This document shows positions 39,045-49,870 of a stretch of DNA of 64,000 bases, in pieces. The position numbers were made by a program, and so were the translations under genes. The first letter of the stretch is position 1. Every line of letters begins with the position of its first letter. The stretch covers positions 1 to 64,000 of the forward strand of contig JAJFIQ010000019.1 of assembly GCA_021774785.1 (NCBI GenBank). The letters run 5' to 3'. The notes below the pieces were generated by a model, which ran no database searches, was not told where the DNA came from, and saw nothing but the letters and a program-made list of their open reading frames with translations. The stretch is from Emcibacter sp. (GTDB taxonomy: Bacteria; Pseudomonadota; Alphaproteobacteria; Sphingomonadales; Emcibacteraceae).

Positions 39045-40259
39045 TTATGCCATAGCTTTTTGAAGATTTTCGTCAATCTTGTCGAAGAATTGTTTCGAGG
39101 TCAGCCATGCCTGATCCGGGCCAACCAAAAGCGCCAGATCTTTGGTCATGTAACCTTCTTCCACTGTTTCAACACAAACCCGTTCCAGCGTCTCGGAAAA
39201 TTCTTTCAACGCTTCGTTGTCATCCAGTTTGGCGCGGTGGGACAGGCCACCTGTCCATGCAAAGATGGATGCAATGGGGTTGGTGGAGGTTTCTTTGCCC
39301 TGCTGATGCATGCGGTAATGGCGGGTTACAGTTCCGTGAGCTGCTTCTGATTCAACAACGGACCCATCGGGGGTCATCAGAACAGATTTCATCAAGCCCA
39401 GTGACCCAAAGCCCTGTGCCACGGTGTCGGACTGGACGTCACCATCGTAGTTTTTACAGGCCCAGACGAATTCGCCATTCCATTTCATGGCACAAGCCAC
39501 CATGTCATCAATCAGGCGATGCTCGTAAGTAATGCCCGCATCGGCAAATTTAGCTGCGAATTCACTTTCAAAGACTTCCTCAAACAGATCCTTGAACCGG
39601 CCGTCATAGGCTTTAAGGATGGTGTTTTTGGTGCTGAGATAGACGGGCCAGCCGCGGTTCAGACCGTAATTCATACAGGCGCGGGCAAAATCGCGGATGC
39701 TTTCGTCAAGGTTATACATGGCCATGGCAACACCGGAACCGGTGAAGTTAAAAACTTCCCGTTCTATGGGCTCGCCGCCGTCTTCAGGTTCGAACTTTAT
39801 AGTCAACTTGCCGGCACCAGGAACGCGAAAGTCAGTGGCGCGATATTGGTCACCGAAAGCATGACGTCCGATTACAATCGGGTGTGTCCAGCCTGGTACC
39901 AGACGCGGCACGTTGGAACATATGATTGGTTCACGAAATACAGTGCCACCCAGAATATTACGGATCGTGCCATTGGGTGAACGCCACATTTGCTTGAGGT
40001 TAAATTCTTCAACCCGTTGTTCGTCAGGCGTGATAGTCGCACATTTTACACCGACGCCATATTTGATGATGGCATTAGCCGCATCAATGGTAATCTGGTC
40101 ATCGGTCTCGTCACGTTTTTCTACGCTGAGATCGTAATATTTCAGATCAATATCCAGATAGGGGTGTATCAATTTGTCTTTGATCCATGCCCAGATGATA
40201 CGTGTCATTTCATCGCCATCTAGTTCGACAACAGGATTTTCTACTTTAATTTTAGCCAT
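39045..40259 (-). CDS. icd: Isocitrate dehydrogenase, NADP-dependent dimeric type
   Basis: A 404-residue protein of the dimeric eukaryote-like IDH subfamily common in alphaproteobacteria: [21 protein letters not shown] at the N-terminus, [36 protein letters not shown] (substrate loop). [18 protein letters not shown] and [11 protein letters not shown] (Asp metal ligands, NADP-binding loop) complete it. It converts isocitrate to 2-oxoglutarate in the TCA cycle. Full length. Confidence 0.97.
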   Translation of the reverse strand: MAKIKVENPVVELDGDEMTRIIWAWIKDKLIHPYLDIDLKYYDLSVEKRDETDDQITIDAANAIIKYGVGVKCATITPDEQRVEEFNLKQMWRSPNGTIRNILGGTVFREPIICSNVPRLVPGWTHPIVIGRHAFGDQYRATDFRVPGAGKLTIKFEPEDGGEPIEREVFNFTGSGVAMAMYNLDESIRDFARACMNYGLNRGWPVYLSTKNTILKAYDGRFKDLFEEVFESEFAAKFADAGITYEHRLIDDMVACAMKWNGEFVWACKNYDGDVQSDTVAQGFGSLGLMKSVLMTPDGSVVESEAAHGTVTRHYRMHQQGKETSTNPIASIFAWTGGLSHRAKLDDNEALKEFSETLERVCVETVEEGYMTKDLALLVGPDQAWLTSKQFFDKIDENLQKAMA

Positions 40260-40386
40260 AATGAACCTTTAAAAAATATAGTGGCACTTAATTTTGCGCC
40301 ATTTCGGGTGAGGAGTAACAACCTCATTCAGGCGCAAGCTATCATTGCTCATGCAATATGTGAAGGGCAGAAACAAAAGAATTTGC

Positions 40387-40971
40387 TCAAATCAGGGTGT
40401 TTTTTGTTACTTGATCAATTTCAGGCAGTTTTTTAATCAAGGGAACCACATCTTCCACCGTTTTTACCACATGAAACAGGTTCAGTGTTTCAGCCGAAGT
40501 AAATTCTTCCCGGATAAAATTATCTATCAGGGCGAGAAATGGATCCCAGTATTTGTCCATATTGACAATAATAATCGGTTTGTTGTGCAGTCCCAGCTGT
40601 TTCCATGTAATAACCTCAATGGTTTCATCCAGCGTTCCGATACTGCCGGGCAGGGCAACAAAGGCATCGGAATGATCAAACATCATTCGCTTGCGTTCAT
40701 GCATGTTATCAACCACAAAGAAATCGGTAGCCTCTTTCCATCCACTTTCTTCTTCGTCCAGATGATGGGGAATGATCCCCGTGACCTTGCCACCGCATTT
40801 CATGACTGTATTGGCGATAACCCCCATCAGACCAACATTGCCACCACCGTATACCAAGCGAATTTTTTCTGCCGCCAGAATTTCGCCGAAAGTACGTGCA
40901 ATTTTCTTGAAATGGCTGTTTCGGCCTGGCCGGGACCCGCAATAAACGCAAAGAGACTTGATATGTGCCAT
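40387..40971 (-). CDS. LOG-family 5'-monophosphate phosphoribohydrolase-like protein
   Basis: A 194-residue protein from ATG 40971, which matches the family start (MAHIKSLCVYCGSRPG). It has LVYGGGNVGLMGVIANTVM, FVVDNMHERKRMM and the catalytic-loop motif ALPGSIGTLDETIEVITWKQLGLH. The usual PGGxGTxxE is PGSIGTLDE here; Glu is kept. LOG enzymes release cytokinin bases from ribotides, but many bacterial members have unclear physiology. It is transcribed toward icd but likely alone. Confidence 0.85.
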   Translation of the reverse strand: MAHIKSLCVYCGSRPGRNSHFKKIARTFGEILAAEKIRLVYGGGNVGLMGVIANTVMKCGGKVTGIIPHHLDEEESGWKEATDFFVVDNMHERKRMMFDHSDAFVALPGSIGTLDETIEVITWKQLGLHNKPIIIVNMDKYWDPFLALIDNFIREEFTSAETLNLFHVVKTVEDVVPLIKKLPEIDQVTKNTLI

Positions 40972-41200
40972 GTTAAATATTTTTACCCTTTTATTCTTAT
41001 TCAATAGAGCGGCTTGCTTGAGAAAGTTTTTTCTTATTGTCACAGTTTTGACAATTTTTCACCTTATCTATGGCTTCATTGTATAGCAACTGTGTTAATG
41101 AATATATTACAAAGCATAGCTTAAAATAAAATGATACTGACATTCCCAATGGTTTGCAGTATATAGCCTATGCGCTTTTTTAAATTGATTTGGTGAGTAG

Positions 41201-42289
41201 TTGACAGAGCAGCCTTCAAAGATTCCATTAAAAAGGGAAAAAAATGGTTCGGACTGGACATTGAGGACCAGCATTGCGGTGCTGGCTTTTGTGGCCATTG
41301 GTGCCGTTTTCTGGATTGTTTTTTTCGCCGAAGATGGGGCTAATGATTTCTTCTCTTCTGATAACTTGCCGGAAATTCCGCAGGTAGAGTCCGCCCCAAA
41401 AGTGGATGCGCAGGAGCAACCGCGGGAAGTTGCCAAGAAAACCTCCATATTGCCAAGCTTTGACATTGTACGCATCAGCCGAAATGGTACTGGTGTCATT
41501 GCCGGTCGCGCCGAACCCAATAGTGATATTTATATTTATGCCAGAGACAAGGTCATCGGATCTGCTGTGGCTGACCGTAATGGGGAATGGGTGCTACTCT
41601 ATGATGATCCTTTGCCGCCCGGTCCGACAGAATTAAGCCTTAAGTCCACAATGCCTGGCGAGTTTGAAGTTTTTTCCAGTGACGTTGTGATCGTTGCGGT
41701 ACCAAGCCGGGATGAAGACCGTTTTATCGAAGATGAAGAAAACGGGGTTATTGTCATATTAAGCCCTCGTACCGGTGGCGGGCCTACAAGAGTCCTGCAA
41801 AAACCACGTTTGGTGAATTTTTCTGAACTTGCTAAAGGACTATCACTGGATAGTCTGGATTATGATGAAGATTCAAATATTATTATTTCCGGTTCTGCCT
41901 CGAAGAATGCCCGGGTTAGAATATATCTGGACAATGAGTATCTTACCGAGGTAACGGCTTCTGAAGAAGGTGTCTGGTTTCATTCTTTTGTCAAGGAATT
42001 GAACTTGAAAGAACATATCATTCGTATTGATCAGCTTTTGGAAGGGGATGATGTGGAGGTGCGTATTGAACAGCCCTTCACCCGAGGTAATGACATAGAT
42101 TCAACCAAGGCCAAAGGCGAGGTGATTGTGCGTCCCGGCAACAGCCTGTGGCATATTGCACGCAAGCTATATGGATCGGGCTTTCATTATACTTTGATTT
42201 TTGGGGCTAATAAAAGCCTGATCAAGGATCCCGATCTAATTTATCCGGGGCAAAAATTCGCTCTGCCAACGGCACCGATCATAGAATAG
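41201..42289 (+). CDS. LysM-domain membrane-anchored protein
   Basis: A 362-residue protein with one N-terminal TM (about 25-44), a Glu/Pro-rich linker, two Ig-like repeats (FDIVRISRNGTGVIAGRAEPN... and NIIISGSASKNARVRIYLDN...), and a C-terminal LysM: VIVRPGNSLWHIARKLYGSGFHYTLIFGANKSLIKDPDLIYPGQ (about 310-355). LysM binds peptidoglycan. The start is a TTG with a stop codon directly upstream in frame; no in-frame ATG is near, so the true start could be later. Similar proteins are annotated as cell-wall or SH3-like LysM factors of unknown role. Confidence 0.75.
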   Translation: MTEQPSKIPLKREKNGSDWTLRTSIAVLAFVAIGAVFWIVFFAEDGANDFFSSDNLPEIPQVESAPKVDAQEQPREVAKKTSILPSFDIVRISRNGTGVIAGRAEPNSDIYIYARDKVIGSAVADRNGEWVLLYDDPLPPGPTELSLKSTMPGEFEVFSSDVVIVAVPSRDEDRFIEDEENGVIVILSPRTGGGPTRVLQKPRLVNFSELAKGLSLDSLDYDEDSNIIISGSASKNARVRIYLDNEYLTEVTASEEGVWFHSFVKELNLKEHIIRIDQLLEGDDVEVRIEQPFTRGNDIDSTKAKGEVIVRPGNSLWHIARKLYGSGFHYTLIFGANKSLIKDPDLIYPGQKFALPTAPIIE

Positions 42290-42325
42290 TCAGAGTATAA
42301 TGAACCTATAAGGTTTGATTATTCC

Positions 42326-42775
42326 CTAGCCCATAATTAAAGCCTGTATGGATTTCAGCTCTGCCTGCTGGTCAAGCAGGGTATAGCTGATCACCTCCAC
42401 CAGGCGTTTGCCATCCACAGGTCCGCTAAATTGGGTCTGTAATATAATTTGTATCTGGCTATTGGGCGAGAGTATATATTCACCATTAGTGAGTTGGGAA
42501 CTGAAAGTTTCAAATAACTTTTTTCTGTGGGCTTTATTCTCTGAACTGAAGGGAAGATATCCAAGGTTAGCAGTCAGATTAATGGAAAATAGATCAAGGC
42601 CTTTTTTCGGGTCCAGTATCTGTCCGGAAAATTGTATATTGTGCCATATAAAGTTAAATTGTGATGGAAATTCAATGTTATTATCGGTTATTTGCTTGGC
42701 AACGCCGTCCAGTAATAGTTCCAGATTTAGCAGTGACGACCTGTCAGAATATTCCATTTTTTCAACTGCAGTCAC
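42326..42775 (-). CDS. Unknown protein, 149 aa
   Basis: An open frame of 149 residues with no recognised motif, no signal and no TM. It reads like a mixed alpha/beta soluble protein (e.g. FIWHNIQFSGQILDPKKG). Good coding character, no gene on the opposite strand, and the short gap to the ABC transporter gene speak for a real gene. Function unknown. Confidence 0.55.
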   Translation of the reverse strand: MTAVEKMEYSDRSSLLNLELLLDGVAKQITDNNIEFPSQFNFIWHNIQFSGQILDPKKGLDLFSINLTANLGYLPFSSENKAHRKKLFETFSSQLTNGEYILSPNSQIQIILQTQFSGPVDGKRLVEVISYTLLDQQAELKSIQALIMG

Positions 42776-42899
42776 ATTCGATCCTGATTATTATTATGAC
42801 GGTTACCCATGAATATTATTATTAGAGACTTAAAATACTGTAAATGATACCCATATCAGTATACTTGAATTAATTGATGTTTTCATACAGGGAGAAAAT

Positions 42900-44792
42900 G
42901 TGGCCCGTCACAAGCCTTCACATCACACGTCACCTGATGATGCTGAAAGAGACGACAATGAGAATCACTGGCAGACCATAAAGACCTTATTACCCTTTAT
43001 CTGGATGAAGGGACGGTGGGATCTTAGGGTGCGGGTTGTTCTGGCTATGATTTTTCTAATTACCGCAAAATTAATCGGGATTTATGTGCCGTTTTTATTC
43101 AAAGATGCGGTTGATGCCTTAACCCCCGGATTACAGCCTGATGTGACCACCGTTATTATGGTCTTGCCCATGGCTATTATCCTTGGCTATGGTCTGGCGC
43201 GGGTACTTAGTCTGTTTTTTGGTGAAATAAGGGACGCGGTTTTTGCTAAAGTGGGCCAGAATGCACTAAGAAATATTGCGTTAAGCACCTTTCGCCATTT
43301 GCATAACCTGTCGCTGAAATTTCATATGGAGCGTAAAACCGGTGGGCTCAGTCGTGTGATAGAACGCGGCACGCGGGGCATAGATTTCCTCTTGCGTTTT
43401 ATGCTGTTCAACATCCTGCCTACCCTTCTTGAAATATTTCTGATCACCTTCGTATTCTGGTCAAAATTCGGTTTTTATTACGCGCTGGTCACTTTCATTT
43501 GTCTGGTAGGCTATATTATATTCACTATTACAGTCACGGATTGGCGGTTGAAATTCCGCCGGGAAATGAATAAGCAGGATACGGAGGCCAATACCAAAGC
43601 TATCGACAGTCTGCTTAATTTTGAAACGGTTAAATATTTCACCAATGAGCAACATGAAGCCCGACGTTATGATGTGGCGCTTGCGAAATATGAATCTGCT
43701 TCTGTTCGCAGCCAGTCCTCATTGGCTCTGCTCAATGTGGGACAAAGCCTGATTATTTCCTCTGGATTGGTCGTTGTTCTGCTCATGGCAGGGCAGGGGG
43801 TTGTTGATGGGCGCTTTACCATTGGTGAATTTGTTCTGGTCAATTCTCTGTTAATTCAGATTTATATGCCACTCAATTTTCTTGGCTTTGTTTATCGGGA
43901 GATCAAACAATCCCTGGTGGATATGGAAAAGATGTTTTCCATGATTCGTAAGGAATCCGATGTCACCGATGCCCCGGATGCCGGCGACCTTATAATCAAT
44001 GGCGGTGAAGTGGAATTTGATAATGTTTCCTTCCATTATGCCGAGAACAGGCCCATTCTGAAGAATATTTCATTCAAAGTGGCTGCGGGTACTACAACGG
44101 CGATCGTCGGAGCAAGTGGAGCGGGGAAATCAACAATTTCACGTATTCTATTTCGTTTTTATGATTTGACAAAGGGCCATATTCTCATTGACGGGCAGGA
44201 TATCAGCCAAGTTAGCCAGAAAAGCCTGCGCCGCCAGATTGGCGTTGTACCGCAGGATACGGTGCTGTTTAATGACAGTATCCGTTATAACATTCGCTAT
44301 GGACGGCCAGGGGCTACAGATGAAGAAGTAGAGGTGGCGGCAAAACATGCTCAGATCCATAATTTTGTCATGGAACTTCCCGATCAATATGATAGCGAGG
44401 TCGGGGAACGTGGCCTGAAATTATCCGGTGGTGAGAAACAAAGAGTAGCCATAGCCCGCACAATCCTGAAAAATCCGGCCATTTTATTGTTGGATGAGGC
44501 AACGTCGGCACTGGACAGCCATACGGAACAGGGCATACAGCAATCACTTGAAGAAGTATCCCTGCACAGAACGACCATTGTGATTGCCCACCGGCTGTCG
44601 ACGATTGTGAATGCCAATGAGATTATTGTCCTAGAGGCTGGTGAAATTATTGAACGTGGCAAGCATGATGAACTTCTTGGCTCTCGTGGGGCATATTATA
44701 ATATGTGGCAGAAACAGAAAGAAGCCACAGAAGCGATGCAGAAACTGGTTGAACTTGAAGAGTTTAACCTTGAAATGGATAATAAAGTTTGA
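42900..44792 (+). CDS. ATM1-type ABC transporter (permease-ATPase half transporter)
   Basis: A 630-residue protein with a GTG start and a GGAG SD. The N-terminal ABC-membrane domain (about 38-320) has the ATM1 signature HLHNLSLKFHMERKTGGLSRVIERGTRGIDFLLRF. The ATPase shows Walker A GASGAGKST (about 401-409), signature LSGGEKQRVAIARTILKNP, Walker B LLLDEATSALD and His in IVIAHRLSTI. Mitochondrial and bacterial Atm1 export glutathione-linked sulfur or metal compounds. It is a half transporter, active as a homodimer. psd begins 31 nt further on. Confidence 0.92.
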   Translation: MARHKPSHHTSPDDAERDDNENHWQTIKTLLPFIWMKGRWDLRVRVVLAMIFLITAKLIGIYVPFLFKDAVDALTPGLQPDVTTVIMVLPMAIILGYGLARVLSLFFGEIRDAVFAKVGQNALRNIALSTFRHLHNLSLKFHMERKTGGLSRVIERGTRGIDFLLRFMLFNILPTLLEIFLITFVFWSKFGFYYALVTFICLVGYIIFTITVTDWRLKFRREMNKQDTEANTKAIDSLLNFETVKYFTNEQHEARRYDVALAKYESASVRSQSSLALLNVGQSLIISSGLVVVLLMAGQGVVDGRFTIGEFVLVNSLLIQIYMPLNFLGFVYREIKQSLVDMEKMFSMIRKESDVTDAPDAGDLIINGGEVEFDNVSFHYAENRPILKNISFKVAAGTTTAIVGASGAGKSTISRILFRFYDLTKGHILIDGQDISQVSQKSLRRQIGVVPQDTVLFNDSIRYNIRYGRPGATDEEVEVAAKHAQIHNFVMELPDQYDSEVGERGLKLSGGEKQRVAIARTILKNPAILLLDEATSALDSHTEQGIQQSLEEVSLHRTTIVIAHRLSTIVNANEIIVLEAGEIIERGKHDELLGSRGAYYNMWQKQKEATEAMQKLVELEEFNLEMDNKV

Positions 44793-44823
44793 TGATGGGC
44801 GCATACTGCATTACAAATAGCAT

Positions 44824-45543
44824 ATGAAAAACACATTGGATAAAAAAATGGATAATTTACCGCCAATACTCGGCTATTTCCACAAGGAAGGGCATAAATT
44901 CATATTGGGATTTGGAGCCACTACCGTCCTTTTCTATTTATTGGGAATGGATCTTTTGGGCGTTGTCGGATTGATATTGACCATATGGTGCGCTTATTTC
45001 TTCCGGGACCCCGAACGGGTAACGCCTACTAAGGATGGATTAGTGGTAAGCCCGGCAGATGGGGTCGTTCAGTCCGTCTGTGATTCAGTACCCCCACAGG
45101 AACTGGACCTTGGTGATGAGGTTAGAACACGTGTCAGCATTTTTATGAATGTTTTTGATGTTCATGTTAATCGGGTTCCTGTTAATGGTACGATCTTGAA
45201 ACAGGTCTATACGCCGGGGAAATTCCTTAATGCCTCTTTGGAAAAAGCCAGTGTGGATAATGAAAGACATGCGCTGTTGCTCAAATCCGGTTCTGGTCGG
45301 GAATATGCCTTTGTTCAAATCGCAGGTCTGGTTGCGCGGCGCATTCTATGCTGGGCAGAAGATGGCAAGGAATATACCGCCGGGGAAAGGTTCGGCCTGA
45401 TCCGTTTTGGTAGTCGCGTGGATGTTTATTTGCCGAAAGGTGTTCATTCCATGGTATGCGTAGGACAGCGGGCCGTTGCCGGTGAAACCATCATCGCCAA
45501 TGAAAAGACTAAAGAGCGAAACCGTGAAGGCGAAATTCGCTAG
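44824..45543 (+). CDS. psd: Phosphatidylserine decarboxylase proenzyme
   Basis: A 239-residue protein of the short Psd form. It has a hydrophobic segment (about 28-55), the FVSPADGVV-like VVSPADGVVQSV, RVSIFMNVFDVHVNRVPVNG and FRFGS-type cleavage region (GLIRFGSRVDVYLP near residue 200). Cleavage there before Ser would make the pyruvoyl group. It makes phosphatidylethanolamine. It stands next to pssA, which supplies its substrate. Confidence 0.95.
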   Translation: MKNTLDKKMDNLPPILGYFHKEGHKFILGFGATTVLFYLLGMDLLGVVGLILTIWCAYFFRDPERVTPTKDGLVVSPADGVVQSVCDSVPPQELDLGDEVRTRVSIFMNVFDVHVNRVPVNGTILKQVYTPGKFLNASLEKASVDNERHALLLKSGSGREYAFVQIAGLVARRILCWAEDGKEYTAGERFGLIRFGSRVDVYLPKGVHSMVCVGQRAVAGETIIANEKTKERNREGEIR

Positions 45544-45565
45544 AAAAAATCGGGATTTATAATCT

Positions 45566-46363
45566 ATGCCCAATTCGAATAGTCGACATATTTTTCCGAT
45601 CCGTAGTCTGATACCCAATGCCATTACGGTGCTGGCCATATGTGCCGGAATGTCTGCTCTGAGATTTGCCATTCTGGGCCGCTGGGAAGGGGCAGTACTT
45701 GCCGTATTGATTGCTGGCGTACTCGATGGCCTCGATGGCCGGATGGCGCGTTTGTTAAAAGGATCATCAAAATTCGGTGCGGAACTGGATTCACTATCTG
45801 ATATTGTCTGTTTTGGTGTGGCACCGGCGGTGATTATGTATACTTGGGTACTTAGGGATGTAAAGGGAATAGGCTGGTTGATCGCACTGATCTTTACCAC
45901 AGCCATGGCCTTGCGTCTTGCCCGCTTTAATACGATGAGTGATGATGCTGATGTGGATGATGAAGAAAAGCGAGATTATTTCGCCGGCCTTCCAGCACCG
46001 GCATCGGCGGCATTGGCCTTATGGCCCATGATATTGTATTTCCTGACCGATATAGAGTTTTTGAAAAATCCTGTTTTCTGTATCATTTACATGGGTTTAA
46101 TTGCGGCCATGACGGTGAGTAGTATCCCGACCTTTTCTTTCAAGAAATTGAATATAAAAAGAGAATTTGTATTATTTTATTTGCTGGGTATTTCCATATT
46201 GGCAACTCTGCTGGTAACCCATATATGGGCAACAATGTCCGTGGTTGGATTATTATATATTTTGATGATTCCCATAGCGATCACGCGCCACAGACAGCGA
46301 TTTGGCTATAAAAAATCTTCTCAAAAAAAATCTGCTGATTTGGATAAGGAAAGTGAAGAATAA
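45566..46363 (+). CDS. pssA: CDP-diacylglycerol-serine O-phosphatidyltransferase
   Basis: A 265-residue membrane protein with the CDP-alcohol phosphatidyltransferase motif DGLDGRMARLLKGSSKFGAELDSLSD (about 54-79, the D-G-x2-A-R-x8-G-x3-D-x3-D pattern) and about seven TM helices. It makes phosphatidylserine from CDP-diacylglycerol and serine. It lies 22 nt after psd, and the pair is the PE branch. Confidence 0.95.
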   Translation: MPNSNSRHIFPIRSLIPNAITVLAICAGMSALRFAILGRWEGAVLAVLIAGVLDGLDGRMARLLKGSSKFGAELDSLSDIVCFGVAPAVIMYTWVLRDVKGIGWLIALIFTTAMALRLARFNTMSDDADVDDEEKRDYFAGLPAPASAALALWPMILYFLTDIEFLKNPVFCIIYMGLIAAMTVSSIPTFSFKKLNIKREFVLFYLLGISILATLLVTHIWATMSVVGLLYILMIPIAITRHRQRFGYKKSSQKKSADLDKESEE

Positions 46364-46459
46364 AATTCATCTTGCACTTCCATCATTCTAAACGTATGTT
46401 TTAAACAGGGTATGTGGTTAAAAATATAAAAATAAATTTTCCTGAAAAGCAGATCAATT

Positions 46460-47098
46460 ATGAAATCAAGAAAATCTACGGGGCAGGATGCCAGGGAGCG
46501 AATCCTTGATGTTTCAGAGGAATTATTTGCCAATGGAAGCTTTGATAGTGTTTCCATTCGTGCGGTCACCTCAAAAGCTGGTGTCAATCTATCGGCTGTA
46601 AATTATTATTTTGGTTCCAAACAGGGTTTGTTCCAGTCGGTATATGTGCGACGGGCGACACTGATGAATCATGAACGGTTGCACCTGTTGTATGAGGCAG
46701 ATGAAAAAGCAAAGGTAGATGGGCGAGACGCCTCTCTCAGGGAACTCATCAGTGCCATGTTAACGCCGCCTATATTCTGGCTTTGTGATGAGGAAAAGGG
46801 TTTTTCCGTATATATCCGGTTTTTGGCAAGGGCTTATCTTGAAGAATCCAGTGATATGGACAATGTGTTGCGCCAGGAAGTGGATGTTTTTGCTAGATTT
46901 GTTCCTTATTTCCAGAAAATCAAGCCTGACCTGTCAGAAGAAGATGTTTACTGGCGGATTCATTTTATAATGGGCGTCATGCATCATACAATCAATCATT
47001 TGCACAGAATCAGCATGTTGTCACACAATAGTTGTAAGAAGCGCCCACGAGAGGAAATCCGTGATCGATTGGTAGATTTTTGTTGTGACGGGTTTTAG
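46460..47098 (+). CDS. TetR-family transcriptional regulator
   Basis: A 212-residue protein with an N-terminal TetR HTH (about 10-60: ARERILDVSEELFANGSFDSVSIRAVTSKAGVNLSAVNYYFGSKQGLF). The C-terminal ligand domain is unrecognised. It lies 96 nt after pssA on the same strand. Targets unknown; the phospholipid genes and the ABC exporter are neighbours but no operator was found. Confidence 0.9.
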   Translation: MKSRKSTGQDARERILDVSEELFANGSFDSVSIRAVTSKAGVNLSAVNYYFGSKQGLFQSVYVRRATLMNHERLHLLYEADEKAKVDGRDASLRELISAMLTPPIFWLCDEEKGFSVYIRFLARAYLEESSDMDNVLRQEVDVFARFVPYFQKIKPDLSEEDVYWRIHFIMGVMHHTINHLHRISMLSHNSCKKRPREEIRDRLVDFCCDGF

Positions 47099-47129
47099 AC
47101 GGTTAGAGCCTATAAAGTCTGATTATGCG

Positions 47130-47666
47130 TTAGCCAAAAAGATCATCAATCGTACTCTGGTCAAGGTCCTCGCCGTCCAGTTTTTCTTCATCTTCGTCAA
47201 AATAATGGTCGATACTATCTTGATGGGTCATATGTTTCTCACCGTTGATGATTGAACCGCATTTTTCGATCAGGGCAATCATTTTGGGTGTATAACGCTC
47301 AACAATTTTTTGCAGCTTGTTGGCGTTGTCCTGCGCGATTTGTTCCTCTACCTGAGTAATAGTGCTTAAAATCAGCTTGTCCATCTGGGCGACGGTTTGT
47401 TCAAATGGCAGGCGGTATTCTTCCGGTGAGTGTTCATAAGCCTCAATGGCCAAGTCTCTGGCGCTAAAAACACTATGCTTAAAATGATCTTGATAACTGA
47501 TCGGTGCCCATTCCCTAATATCCTCTATACAATCGGGCATTGAGGGCAGCATATCCATCAGCATATGAACCTCATTGAAATGGTTCATATAGTCCGTTGC
47601 AAGCAAGGTTAAAGAATTGATATTTTCGTCTTTCACTTCACTCTGATATCGCTTGTAATGGGGCAC
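47130..47666 (-). CDS. Unknown helical protein with C-terminal acidic STIDDLFG peptide
   Basis: A 178-residue, mostly helical protein without signal or TM. The C-terminus is an acidic linker (about 148-170) ending in DQSTIDDLFG. That resembles the short peptides in FliM (SQxxIDxLL) and CheZ C-termini that bind CheY-type receivers. Nothing else in it looks like CheZ: the catalytic Gln/Asp segment is missing. It is monocistronic. It could be a partner of a response regulator, an inference from the end peptide only. Confidence 0.55.
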   Translation of the reverse strand: MPHYKRYQSEVKDENINSLTLLATDYMNHFNEVHMLMDMLPSMPDCIEDIREWAPISYQDHFKHSVFSARDLAIEAYEHSPEEYRLPFEQTVAQMDKLILSTITQVEEQIAQDNANKLQKIVERYTPKMIALIEKCGSIINGEKHMTHQDSIDHYFDEDEEKLDGEDLDQSTIDDLFG

Positions 47667-47750
47667 AGTATCAGTTCTTTTTGTTGTTAGGTCATTTGAT
47701 TATGGCGCGAAACACTTAACATAAGACTTAAATAAATACAATCATAGGGC

Positions 47751-47792
47751 AAAAAAAATCCCCAGCCACCTTATCAATTATGGGCTGGGGAT
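47751..47792 (-). terminator. Intrinsic terminator of glnA (minus)
   Basis: The stem 47758-47767 pairs perfectly with 47783-47792 (10 bp). On the minus strand it is followed by eight T (47751-47758). It lies 24 nt after the glnA stop. Confidence 0.92.
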
Positions 47793-47815
47793 GATCAGGT
47801 TATAATTTTAGCCTG

Positions 47816-49225
47816 TTACACAGAATAATATAGTTTGAATTCTGCGGGATGAGGAATGACACGAACAATGTCAATTTCTTCCCGTTTCAGGTCCATATAG
47901 GAATCGATCTGGTCATCGGTGAAAACATCACCTTTTTTCAGAAATTCACGATCCGCATCCAGAGCATTTAGGGCTTCATCCAGTGATGCTGCAACGGTAG
48001 GAACTTCTTTCAGTTCTTCCGGCGGCAGAGCGTATAGATCTTTATCCATGGCATCACCGGGGTGAATTTTATTTTCAATCCCGTCAAGGCCAGCCATCAG
48101 CATGGCAGAAAAAGCGAGGTACGGGTTTGCCGTTGGGTCCGGGAAACGGATTTCAACACGCTTGCCTTTTGGGTTGTTGCTGAAAGGAATACGGCATGAG
48201 GCAGACCGGTTGCGGGCGGAATAGGCCAGCAGTACGGGGGCCTCAAATCCAGGCACCAGACGCTTGTAACTGTTGGTGGAGGCATTAGTGAAGGCATTCA
48301 GGGCCTTGGCATGTTTGATGATGCCGCCAATGTAATATAAAGCCGTATCGGATAGGTCCGCATAGCCACTGCCAGCAAATAAAGGCTCGCCATCTTTCCA
48401 GATTGATTGATGGACATGCATGCCGCTGCCATTATCTTCGGCGATGGGCTTTGGCATGAAGGTTGCTGTTTTGCCATGCTCATGAGCTACCTGATGGGTA
48501 ACATATTTGTTGATCTGTACCCGGTCGCCTGTTTGTACCAAAGTGCCGAACATCATGCCCAGTTCATGCTGGGATGGGGCCACTTCATGATGATGCTTGT
48601 CCATAGGCAGCCCAAGTTCTTTCATGATTGTAACCATTTCGCCGCGAATATTGGCACAGGTATCAACGGGAGCAACCGGAAAATAGCCACCCTTAACCGA
48701 GGGGCGGTGGGCCTGGTTGCCATATTCTTCGTGGCGGTTAGAGTTATAAGGCCCTTCCACATCATCGAGAGAGAATGAAGCACTATTATAGTCCACATTG
48801 AATTTCACATCGTCAAACATGAAAAATTCAGGCTCTGGTCCGAAATAAGCCGTATCACCAATCCCGGTATATTTCAGATATGCTTCGGCGCGTTGGGCAG
48901 TGGAGCGGGGGTCACGACCATACCCTTCACCTGTGGCAGGTTCCAGAATGGAGCAGAAAAGCACCAACGTGGGCTGATCCATAAAAGGGTCAGTAGTGAT
49001 ATAGGAGGGGTCAGGCATCAGAATCATATCGGATTCATTGATGGCTTTCCAACCGCTAATGGAGGAGCCGTCAAACATAACGCCTTCTTCTAGCATGTCT
49101 TCATCAAAGACACTTGCATCCATGGTAAGATGTTGCCACTTGCCTTTTGGGTCCGTAAAGCGGAGGTCCACAAAGGCAATATTTTTTTCTTTGATCATTT
49201 CAAGGACAGTATTTACATCTGACAT
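47816..49225 (-). CDS. glnA: Glutamine synthetase, type I
   Basis: A 469-residue protein with [35 protein letters not shown], the ATP site [46 protein letters not shown]-type and NRSASCRIP motifs. The adenylylation site Tyr lies in [11 protein letters not shown]. It joins ammonia to glutamate. It is in the usual glnB-glnA order, 52 nt after glnB. Confidence 0.98.
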   Translation of the reverse strand: MSDVNTVLEMIKEKNIAFVDLRFTDPKGKWQHLTMDASVFDEDMLEEGVMFDGSSISGWKAINESDMILMPDPSYITTDPFMDQPTLVLFCSILEPATGEGYGRDPRSTAQRAEAYLKYTGIGDTAYFGPEPEFFMFDDVKFNVDYNSASFSLDDVEGPYNSNRHEEYGNQAHRPSVKGGYFPVAPVDTCANIRGEMVTIMKELGLPMDKHHHEVAPSQHELGMMFGTLVQTGDRVQINKYVTHQVAHEHGKTATFMPKPIAEDNGSGMHVHQSIWKDGEPLFAGSGYADLSDTALYYIGGIIKHAKALNAFTNASTNSYKRLVPGFEAPVLLAYSARNRSASCRIPFSNNPKGKRVEIRFPDPTANPYLAFSAMLMAGLDGIENKIHPGDAMDKDLYALPPEELKEVPTVAASLDEALNALDADREFLKKGDVFTDDQIDSYMDLKREEIDIVRVIPHPAEFKLYYSV

Positions 49226-49277
49226 AATTCTTGGTTCCTGACTGGTTTGATAACAAAAAGAGTTTACTTATTAATTA

Positions 49278-49619
<342 letters not shown>

Positions 49620-49638
49620 TTATGAGACATCCTTATTA

Positions 49639-49654
49639 TTGAATTAAAATTCAA
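49639..49654. promoter_or_regulatory. Inverted repeat in the glnB leader
   Basis: TTGAATT-AA-AATTCAA has perfect 7-bp arms around a 2-bp centre, 23 bp upstream of glnB. Position fits an operator or promoter element; the regulator is unknown. No convincing sigma54 promoter was seen. Confidence 0.35.
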
Positions 49655-49870
49655 GTTGGTATTTATGCTTTCATTCTATTAAGCATGTTTCATGCCAGTT
49701 TTAAGGGAGAATGGAATCTTACGGGATTCAAGGAAGATATATTATATTCTCCCGCTAAAAAACGGCCTTTGCCTAAAATATAGGCAGATGGTGATTAAAA
49801 ACCATGCAATGAAATATGGGGATTGTTTAGCTTTACTTTGGCGGATAATTGAAAAAGGCAAATTCTTCTC

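Noticed and set aside
42303-42330. Similarity between the 3' flank of the 149-aa gene and that of the gene at 47130 (both contain CCTATAA-G-TGATTAT-like strings)
   Set aside because: Too short and imperfect; stem potential is weak and no T-run, so not called a shared terminator or repeat.
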